Of a stretch of DNA of 19,326 nucleotides, positions 13,582 through 19,326 are shown in pieces (positions within the stretch are counted from its first letter, which is position 1; the number at the start of each line of letters is the position of its first letter). The DNA lies in NCBI GenBank assembly GCA_945787595.1, contig CALZJV010000197.1:1-19326 (forward strand), written 5' to 3'. The notes beneath the pieces are model-generated. The model ran no database searches. It saw only the letters and a list, made by a program, of their open reading frames with translations, and was not told the DNA's origin. The translations under genes and the position numbers were made by a program. Source of the stretch: an uncultured Desulfobacterales bacterium. Its GTDB lineage: Bacteria > Desulfobacterota > Desulfobacteria > Desulfobacterales > JAFDCJ01.

Positions 13582-14292
13582 CTAATGCCCCAAATATACT
13601 TCCTTAACCTTAGGATCTTCAAGCAGGTCTTTCGCAAGCCCCTCATGAACGTACTTTCCGGTCTCCAGAACATAGGCGCGGTGTGAAATTTCAAGGGACG
13701 CCATGGCATTTTGCTCGACCAGCAGAATGGTTAAGCCACGTTCCCGGTTAAGCTGGCTGAGAACCCTGAAGACCTGGTCGACCAGTTTCGGCATAAGCCC
13801 CATGGAGACTTCGTCCACCAACAGCAGCTTGGGATTCGAAATCAATGCACGGGCAATGGCCAATTGCTGCTGTTCTCCACCGGAAAGCGTATTTGCCGGC
13901 TGATCATTTCTCTCCTTCAAAATTGAGAATAGATCATATAGCCATGTAATTTGATCGTCAACATTTATAGTTTTGTGCAGGCTATAAACACCGGTCATCA
14001 GATTTTCATATACCGTCAGGCGCGGAAACACCCTGGCCCGTTCGGGAACCATACGAATACCGGCTCTGGCCCGCTGATAGGTCACCAGGGAAGTCATTTC
14101 TTCGTTATCGAAATGGATTTTTCCTTTTTTCAGGGGCACAATTCCCATAATACCGTTTAATATCGACGTTTTACCGGCACCGTTGGCCCCGATAATGGAA
14201 ACCAGCTCTCCTTTTTCAAGGTGGAAGTTTACCCCGCTGACAGCACGAATATCGCCGTAAGCGATGTGAAGGTCTCGGGCATCAAGCAGCAT
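13582..14292 (-). CDS. livF: Branched-chain-type amino-acid ABC transporter ATPase LivF
   Basis: The 236-residue ATPase shows Walker A GANGAGKTS, the Q-loop region, the signature LSGGEQQQLAIARAL and Walker B LLLVDEVSMGL, followed by LVEQNA with the switch histidine position occupied as in LivF proteins (EQN type). The tail VLETGKYVHEGLAKDLLEDPKVKEVYLGH is typical LivF. Its length is normal. The ATG at 14292 follows a G-rich ribosome site (GGGGGGCTGAAG). It forms the ATPase pair with LivG. The 192 bases to livK contain no gene, only TGGTT-rich low-complexity DNA at about 13410-13460. Confidence 0.92.
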   Translation of the reverse strand: MLLDARDLHIAYGDIRAVSGVNFHLEKGELVSIIGANGAGKTSILNGIMGIVPLKKGKIHFDNEEMTSLVTYQRARAGIRMVPERARVFPRLTVYENLMTGVYSLHKTINVDDQITWLYDLFSILKERNDQPANTLSGGEQQQLAIARALISNPKLLLVDEVSMGLMPKLVDQVFRVLSQLNRERGLTILLVEQNAMASLEISHRAYVLETGKYVHEGLAKDLLEDPKVKEVYLGH

Positions 14293-14370
14293 CTTCAGCC
14301 CCCCGGGGATACGTCAAATTTGAAAATAGCCCAATAAGGTTAAAGTAATTCACTATCACCTCATACGCTT

Positions 14371-14544
14371 AAAATCCGAAATTCCAATACCCAAATCCCA
14401 AATAATATCGAAATTCGAAAATCCAATGACCCAAACATTCTGTTGACTTCTTTAATGTTTGATAGCCGATCTGCCTGTTTCGGATTTTGAGTTTTGGTCA
14501 TTGGTATTTGTTTGGGGTTTGGTTTTTGGTGCTTGTAATTTCCA
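14371..14544. repeat. Palindromic intergenic repeat between livG and livF
   Basis: CCAATGACC (14423-14431) and GGTCATTGG (14496-14504) are perfect 9-base arms inside a wider complementary region of CCAAATCCC-like and TTTGGGGTTTGG-like stretches. A related element with AATGACC/GGTCATT arms is at 17831-17973. It fills most of the 299-bp livG-livF gap and encodes nothing recognisable. Confidence 0.7.
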
Positions 14545-14591
14545 TGGTTTTTATTTCTAAATGATATAAGCAAGTCCAGCTGGTAATCAGT

Positions 14592-15365
14592 TTATATGGC
14601 GTGAACCTGTTCCGCCTCCTTTCGCCCCAGGTAAGCCTCGATCACCCGCTCGTTTCGCTGGATAGCCCGCGGTGGACCTTCCGCTATTTTGCGGCCATGA
14701 TCCATTACCACAAGCCGGTCGCACAGGCCCATGGCGACCCGCATGTTATGTTCGATCAGTAGCACGGTACTGCCGTCGTCGCGGATACTTCTGATGAGTC
14801 CCTCCAGCTGTTCTATTTCTTCATGGCGTAGACCGGAAAACGATTCATCCAGCAGCAGAAGCCTGGTGCCGACGGTCAATGCCCTGGCGATTTCCAACCT
14901 GCGCAAATTTCCTAGGGGCAGCAACCCGGCCTTGCGATCTGCCAGATCCGCCAGTCCGATCCGCTCCAGCATTTTCAGGCCTTTTTGTTTTTCCGATCCG
15001 GCTTTCCAGGAGGACCAGATTTTCGAAAAACTCTGATACCTGGTTATTCCGCGAGCAACCAGGACATTTTCAAGCACGCTGAGCGAGGCAAACGGTTTTA
15101 CAATCTGAAACGTGCGGCCGACACCCAGATTGGCGACCTGGTGCGGTGTCGTACCGTCCGTGCGCTGGCCATTAAATACAATTTCACCGGAACTGACTCC
15201 GTATACGCCTGAAATCAGGTTAAAGCAGACGGTTTTTCCGGCACCATTGGGCCCGATGAGGCCCAGAATTTCACCAGTTTTGACCTCAAAATTTACCCGA
15301 TCCAACGCTTTCAGACCGCCAAAGTATTTGGAAACATCCTTGACTGCCAACAAGGTTTCATCCAT
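14592..15365 (-). CDS. livG: Branched-chain-type amino-acid ABC transporter ATPase LivG
   Basis: The 257-residue ATPase has Walker A GPNGAGKT, the LivG-specific region VGRTFQIVKPFASLSVLENV, Walker B LLLLDESFSGL and the switch loop LIEHNM. The signature motif reads LLPLGNLRRLEIARAL where most LivG proteins have LSYGxQRRLEIARAL, and the Walker B neighbour is ESFSGL instead of EPxAGL, so this is a diverged member. ATG 15365 was chosen over 15440, since the extra 25 residues come from the upstream repeat and the conserved domain begins right after MDETLLAVKDVSKYFGG. A G-rich stretch (CCGGGGGC) precedes it. It pairs with LivF. Confidence 0.9.
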   Translation of the reverse strand: MDETLLAVKDVSKYFGGLKALDRVNFEVKTGEILGLIGPNGAGKTVCFNLISGVYGVSSGEIVFNGQRTDGTTPHQVANLGVGRTFQIVKPFASLSVLENVLVARGITRYQSFSKIWSSWKAGSEKQKGLKMLERIGLADLADRKAGLLPLGNLRRLEIARALTVGTRLLLLDESFSGLRHEEIEQLEGLIRSIRDDGSTVLLIEHNMRVAMGLCDRLVVMDHGRKIAEGPPRAIQRNERVIEAYLGRKEAEQVHAI

Positions 15366-15616
15366 TTTTTGCCCCCGGTACTGCCAGGGTAATCCCTGAT
15401 GTTGCAAAAGTCGAGGATGCTGCAGCTTCAAGGCGTCCAAGGGTGAAGCTGTAGTAGGCTACCGCAATCCCTTGGCAACGCAGAAGATGCAGTATCCTCG
15501 GCTTTCCCGCAGGGTAAACAACAGGACGATTTTGTTTTACTGCTGGTGGATGTGACATATAATAAAATTGACGGAAACGCCTTAACCTCGCAGAATTATC
15601 CGGTACCATTTTTTTA
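15366..15616. repeat. Hairpin-rich repeat between livM and livG
   Basis: AAAGTCGAGGATGCTGCAGCTTC-type arms (15407-15429 and 15483-15505) are nearly complementary over 23 bases. A further perfect 15-base inverted pair, TAAACAACAGGACGA (15515-15529) and its complement (15624-15638), reaches into the last codons of livM. The loop between the main arms contains the pair CCAAGGG/CCCTTGG. No gene is present. Confidence 0.7.
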
Positions 15617-16507
15617 CTATATTTCGTCCTGTTGTTTATGCAACGTTAGGGTAAACACGCGACGCGCTATACTGCCTTCTCCCAAAAGGCCGCCCGGCTG
15701 AAATCGTATCATCAGGAGCAAGAGCAGCATGTAAAATAGATAACGATAATCCACCAGGGGCCGAAACACTTCCGGCAATGCACCGAGAATCAGGGCGCCG
15801 AGAACCGGTCCCCAGAGTGTTCCCATACCGCCGACAACCACCATGCTGAGCAACAGAACTGAAACCGGAAAAGAAAAATCCCCGGCGCTGATAAAGCGAA
15901 TATAATGGGCATACAGCGCACCGCCCAGTCCGGCGATGGCGGTGCCGACAACAAAAGCAAGCAGCTTGAAGCGGACGGGTGAAATTCCCATACTTGCGGC
16001 GGCGGATTCTTCTTCCCGCAGGGCAAAACAAGCTAAACCGCCCCAGCAGCGGGTAAACCACCAACAGAAGATCAGTACCAGCAAAAGAAAAAACAAACAG
16101 AGATAAAAAAAGCCGAGTCCTTTAAGTTTAACGCCGAAAAGCATGATACGGGGGATTCCCCCGATACCCAGTGCACCGCCGAAAAAGGGAATGTAAAGAA
16201 AAATGGCTTCCACGATGAAATTGATTCCGATGGTCGTGATGGCCAGAAAGTCATCTCTTACCCGCAGGCTGGGAAGTCCAAGTAAAAGACCGATAAAGGC
16301 AGTGATGACGATGACAAAGGGTAGCGCCGACCAAAAAGAAAAGCCGGCTTTGGTCGCCAGTAGGGCGGCACTGTATGCACCGATGCCAAAAAAGGCGGCA
16401 TGGCCCAGGGAGATCTGTCCGGCGTAACCCACGATTACGTTAAGCCCGCAGACGACGATGGCGTAAATGGTGATAATGGTTGCGATGGTGATTACGTATG
16501 CGTTCAA
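15617..16507 (-). CDS. livM: Branched-chain-type amino-acid ABC transporter permease LivM
   Basis: The 296-residue permease has 8 or more hydrophobic helices and LivM landmarks: GLNVIVGYAGQISLGHAAFFGIGAY near the N-terminus, DDFLAITTIGINFIVEAIF in the middle and VVGGMGTLWGPVLGALILGALPEVFRPL toward the end, where the EAA-like loop contacts the ATPases. The start is TTG 16507 with AAGGAG six bases before it. The gene forms a heterodimeric channel with LivH, from which it is separated by a 200-bp inserted repeat. The C-terminal codons overlap an inverted repeat. Confidence 0.92.
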   Translation of the reverse strand: MNAYVITIATIITIYAIVVCGLNVIVGYAGQISLGHAAFFGIGAYSAALLATKAGFSFWSALPFVIVITAFIGLLLGLPSLRVRDDFLAITTIGINFIVEAIFLYIPFFGGALGIGGIPRIMLFGVKLKGLGFFYLCLFFLLLVLIFCWWFTRCWGGLACFALREEESAAASMGISPVRFKLLAFVVGTAIAGLGGALYAHYIRFISAGDFSFPVSVLLLSMVVVGGMGTLWGPVLGALILGALPEVFRPLVDYRYLFYMLLLLLMIRFQPGGLLGEGSIARRVFTLTLHKQQDEI

Positions 16508-16594
16508 TCAGCACTCCTTATTTCGACTACACCAGAACAGTCCGGGTAGCGTGCCACAAATCCGAAAATCAAATGTTCCAAACTGTTGTAGTTA

Positions 16595-16807
16595 GGCCTC
16601 TAAGTACATAGATTCCTAAATACAGTAAGGTAAAACTTTAGGAATGGATTCTATTAAAAAAAGAATATCAGACAGGATTTACAGGATTAATTGGATAGAA
16701 GGGCCTTCGGCCTAAAGGAATCTCGCCGAAGGCGAAAAAAATCCCAATAATCCTGTAAATCCTGTCTAAAAAATGAAATTAAAAATCGAATCCATTCAAC
16801 ACTCAGT
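16595..16807 (-). repeat. ~200-bp dispersed repeat, copy B, inside the liv operon
   Basis: This is the inverted copy of the element at 10774-10972. Read on the - strand it starts ACTGAGTGTTGAATGG and ends CTATGTACTTAGAGGCC. Its hairpin arms are GACAGGATTTACAGG and the facing CCTGTAAATCCTGTC, and its loop has an extra GCCTTCGGC-type palindrome. It fills the gap between livH and livM, ending 12 bp after livH. Confidence 0.85.
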
Positions 16808-16819
16808 GCCTTTAAATAT

Positions 16820-17683
16820 TTAGCGGGACCCCAGTAATCCTTCCGATCGCCACATAAGGACACCGATCATGGCGATAAACGCCAGCGCGTCTCTGGGCAG
16901 AGGGATATTGGCATAACCGATGAGCAGAGTTTCCGCCACTCCGAGCAGCAGCGATGCAATCACTGCTCCTGGAACGGAGCCCAGCCCGCCGACAACAATA
17001 ATGGCCAACGATTTGTAAGCCGGGACCGCTCCCATGGTTGGGTATACCTGGTTGTAATAAATGCCGACCAGTATTCCGGCGACCGCCGCACTCGCCGATC
17101 CGATAACAAACGTGATACTGACAATCAGGTGACTGTTGATCCCCATGGCATCTGCAATCGGGATGTCCTGGGATGTGGCCCGCATGGCCAGACCCAACTC
17201 TGTCTTGCTGGTAATATACCAGAGCAAAAGCAACACCAGGGCGGTGATACAATATACAGCCATCAAGGTAGATGATATGGTGATGCCGCTGATTTGGACT
17301 TGTGGAAATGGGAGCGCAGCCGGAAAGGTTAAAATGTGCGGCCCGGCAATCAGACGGCATAGTTCCTCGATGGCCAGCATTGCGGCAATGCTGCCGATCA
17401 GCGGAACATAGGGAGGGTATTTCATCAGGGGATAATACACCAGTCGTTCGATGGCCACACCCAGCATGGCGCAAAAGGCCATACTACCGACTATCCCGAC
17501 GAACAGACTTCCACTCAGCTTAACTAAAAAAAGGCCCGCATAGGCACCGCAGGTATAAATTCCGGCATGCGCAACATGAAGGATTCGCAATATCCCGTAT
17601 ACCAGGGCCAGCCCCAGGGTGATCAGGGCATAGATGGAACCGATGGCGACACCGTTTAACAGTTGTTCAAAGAAAAGCTGCAT
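16820..17683 (-). CDS. livH: Branched-chain-type amino-acid ABC transporter permease LivH
   Basis: The 287-residue permease starts MQLFFEQLLNGVAIGSIYALITLG, the classic LivH opening, and has about eight membrane helices. Further landmarks are HVAHAGIYTCGAYAG, AMRATSQDIPIADAMGIN (the ATPase-contact loop) and VVGGLGSVPGAVIASLLLGVAETL. It is the first liv gene on the - strand and the likely start of the transport operon. A weak ribosome site (GGGCAACCC) precedes ATG 17683. The next upstream gene on the strand, the cyclodeaminase, ends 449 bp away. Confidence 0.93.
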   Translation of the reverse strand: MQLFFEQLLNGVAIGSIYALITLGLALVYGILRILHVAHAGIYTCGAYAGLFLVKLSGSLFVGIVGSMAFCAMLGVAIERLVYYPLMKYPPYVPLIGSIAAMLAIEELCRLIAGPHILTFPAALPFPQVQISGITISSTLMAVYCITALVLLLLWYITSKTELGLAMRATSQDIPIADAMGINSHLIVSITFVIGSASAAVAGILVGIYYNQVYPTMGAVPAYKSLAIIVVGGLGSVPGAVIASLLLGVAETLLIGYANIPLPRDALAFIAMIGVLMWRSEGLLGSR

Positions 17684-17830
17684 GGGTTGCCCTGCTAATG
17701 GATCCTGTTCGTAAGCCGACTATCACCTAAATTGAGGTTTTCCTGACAATAAGATGTCAGAAAATGAAAGTTTCCCCGCTCCCGCTTCGCTTCATACGGG
17801 ATCGTAGACAGTTGTTGGGTGTCAGAAATA

Positions 17831-17973
17831 AGAAAATTTCAAATAACAAATCACAAATACCAAATGGTTCGACAAGCTCACCACCACCCTGAGCCAGGTC
17901 GAAGGGCAAATTACAATGACCGAAATTCGAAATACCAAACCTGTTTTGGTCATTGAATATTGAAATTTGGGAT
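17831..17973. repeat. AT-rich palindromic repeat between cyclodeaminase and livH
   Basis: Stretches such as AATAACAAATCACAAATACC and the arms AATGACC (17915-17921) and GGTCATT (17948-17954) resemble the element at 14371-14544. The element has been split by a small insertion at 17866-17906. The whole 449-bp gap 17684-18132 otherwise holds no gene and no clear promoter. Confidence 0.65.
17866..17906. repeat. 41-bp nested palindrome with 5-bp flanking duplication
   Basis: GGTTCGACAAGCTCA and TGAGCCAGGTCGAAGGG form an imperfect hairpin. CAAAT occurs directly on both sides (17861-17865 and 17907-17911), as expected for a target duplication made on insertion. The ends match the widespread GGTTCGACAAGCTCA...TCGAAGGG class of bacterial intergenic palindromes. 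Confidence 0.7.
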
Positions 17974-18132
17974 TTTTTAATACCTTAGTTTCTTATTCGA
18001 TCGGACCGGTTTTTTTTGCCGGCGGCTGGTCTGACACCCGAAACCCGACACCTATTTAAATTGTCAGCATGCTTTCAGCGTTTCAGGGGTCACTTGCTTA
18101 TTCCATGCACCGCGACGGAAGTAGCATTTTTA

Positions 18133-18750
18133 CTAAATTACCACGGCAGCAAGTATCTCATGTTCCTTGGATTTTGCCTGCTGTTCCAGATCATTTATTT
18201 CTCGGGTCAATTTTTTTACAAATTCATCATCTTCTATGGAACTTAAATTAATTTTTACATTGTATAATGCTGCAAGAGCGGCGGTCCTGGCATTCATGGC
18301 GGCGACGATCCCATCTGTGACGGCATTTTTATTCCCGCTGCCAACGGCTCTGCCGGCCAGGTTTATGACCTTGACTGCATTGTTGGCGACTTCCAGAGGA
18401 ACGAGGGCCGCGTGTTTAAATGCTTTCTGGATTTCCAGTTTTCGCAATTCCCTTTCTTGATCCGTTGCCTTGGGAAGTTTAAAGGCGGCCATAACTTCGC
18501 TGTAGGCCTCAGCATCCCTGTCGATGGCTGCAGTCAGTTTTTCTCTCAATTCGGCAGCTTTCCCAGCGATATCCTTCATCTCTTCTTCAACGGCTTCATA
18601 GCCTTTTTTGCCGATGGTCAGATTGGCTACCATTGCGGTAAGGCCGGCGGCCAGGGAGGCATTCAAAGCTGCGACACTTCCGCCACCGGGAACCGCAGTC
18701 CCCGCGGCTGCTTTATCCAAATACTCCGTAATTTTTAAATTGGCTAACAA
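18133..18750 (-). CDS. Cyclodeaminase/cyclohydrolase of the FtcD family
   Basis: The 205-residue protein matches the cyclodeaminase domain of formiminotransferase-cyclodeaminase: TAVPGGGSVAALNASLAAGLTAMVANLTIGKK near residues 18-49, followed by a long helical region and KNAVTDGIVAAMNAR at about 140-154. The family releases ammonia from 5-formimino-tetrahydrofolate to give methenyl-tetrahydrofolate, or opens the methenyl ring. No formiminotransferase domain is fused; it would be needed from elsewhere. The start is TTG 18750 with GGAGGG upstream, and it overlaps the end of hutI by 7 bases, so the two are coupled. The context supports a role in histidine degradation via formiminoglutamate. Confidence 0.88.
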   Translation of the reverse strand: MLANLKITEYLDKAAAGTAVPGGGSVAALNASLAAGLTAMVANLTIGKKGYEAVEEEMKDIAGKAAELREKLTAAIDRDAEAYSEVMAAFKLPKATDQERELRKLEIQKAFKHAALVPLEVANNAVKVINLAGRAVGSGNKNAVTDGIVAAMNARTAALAALYNVKINLSSIEDDEFVKKLTREINDLEQQAKSKEHEILAAVVI

Positions 18751-19326
18751 TATGTCATCCCTCCTTTTTCTCTATCAAAAACCAAATTTCCCTTTTTGAC
18801 GACTTTGTCGACCGTGTTGATGCCGATATGATAGGGAATGAATTTGTAAGACGGATATTCAAGCACCGCCAAATCCCCATTTTTGCCGATGTCTATGCTG
18901 CCGATGGTATTTGCCCTGTCGATCGCGGCCGCGGCGTTAATCGTCAGTGCCGTCACGGCTTCTTCGGTGGTGATGTCCATATAAAGTGTCGCCAGAGCAA
19001 AAATGAGCGGTATGGATTCGGTGAAGCAACTGCCCGGATTAAAGTCGGTTGCCAGCGCCACCGCACAATTGGAATCTATCATATAGCGGCCCCTGGCATA
19101 CGGTTCTTTTAAACTGAAGGCGGTTGCCGGAAGCAGGGTCGCAACCACACCGGCGGCAGCCATTTGGCGGATGCCTTCTTCTGAGGCCTGCAGGAGGTGA
19201 TCAGCCGATACCGCTTCAAGCTCGGCTGCCAGTTCAGCCCCGCCGGTTGGTACGATTTCATCGGCATGAAGCTTTAATTTTAATCCCAGCTCTTTTGCTT
19301 TACTTAAGAGGTGTCGGGACTGCGCG
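18744..19326 (-). CDS. hutI: Imidazolonepropionase, C-terminal part (runs off right edge)
   Basis: About 193 C-terminal residues are present; the N-terminus lies beyond the window. The frame shows LKLHADEIVPTGGAELAAEL, AVSADHLLQASEEGIRQMA, GVVATLLPATAFSL and the metal-site aspartate in ATDFNPGSC, all in the order of HutI. It belongs to the amidohydrolase superfamily and opens the imidazolone ring to N-formimino-L-glutamate, the third step of histidine breakdown. It ends with TAG at 18746-18744, overlapping the start of the cyclodeaminase. hutH and hutU would be expected further to the right. Confidence 0.93.
   Translation of the reverse strand, partial: AQSRHLLSKAKELGLKLKLHADEIVPTGGAELAAELEAVSADHLLQASEEGIRQMAAAGVVATLLPATAFSLKEPYARGRYMIDSNCAVALATDFNPGSCFTESIPLIFALATLYMDITTEEAVTALTINAAAAIDRANTIGSIDIGKNGDLAVLEYPSYKFIPYHIGINTVDKVVKKGNLVFDREKGGMTYC

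Overview
The window looks like a chromosomal piece of a Gram-negative, probably anaerobic bacterium. The gene families and the many palindromic intergenic repeats resemble sulfate-reducing Desulfobacterota (Desulfobacterales), but no rRNA or other phylogenetic marker is present, so this is an inference. No rRNA, tRNA or CRISPR array was seen.

Left part (1-4041): a sedentary-type integron. A complete integron integrase gene (intI, 2884-4041, + strand) faces away from a cassette array that runs leftward on the - strand. Two complete cassettes and the start of a third are visible. Cassette 1 (724 bp) carries a NYN/PIN-like nuclease gene. Cassette 2 (1828 bp) carries a large secreted YHYH-domain protein. 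Cassette 3 runs off the left edge and starts a HigB/RelE-like toxin gene with its own promoter and a perfect palindromic operator. Each complete cassette ends in a recognisable attC site (104 and 85 bp), and the boundary heptamers obey the rule expected of excisable circles: the first bases of each cassette are the exact complement of its own attC R'' box.

Middle part (4042-10602, all + strand): a Cpx-like envelope-stress and thiol-chemistry region. It holds a Spy/CpxP-like lipoprotein, a Tat-exported metallo-beta-lactamase-fold hydrolase, an OmpR-family response regulator and its CpxA-like sensor kinase with a histidine-rich periplasmic segment. A second group follows: a periplasmic thioredoxin-like protein, a membrane-anchored rhodanese and a MauE/DoxX-like membrane protein. 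Three GTTACA repeats with an exact 10-bp period lie about 100 bp upstream of the Spy-like gene and could be a binding site for the regulator. A strong sigma70-type promoter precedes the thioredoxin gene.

Right part (10603-19326): a small SAM methyltransferase (+), then a - strand run that reads, in transcription order, hutI (5' end outside the window), a cyclodeaminase of the FtcD family, and the branched-chain-type amino-acid ABC transporter genes livH, livM, livG, livF and livK, closed by a plausible terminator. HutI makes formiminoglutamate and the cyclodeaminase acts later on the formimino group, so this is part of a histidine degradation pathway; the adjacent transporter may supply an amino acid to it. 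Most intergenic gaps in this half hold palindromic repeats of several families. One ~200-bp family occurs twice in opposite orientation (10774-10972 and 16595-16807), with one copy inside the liv operon.
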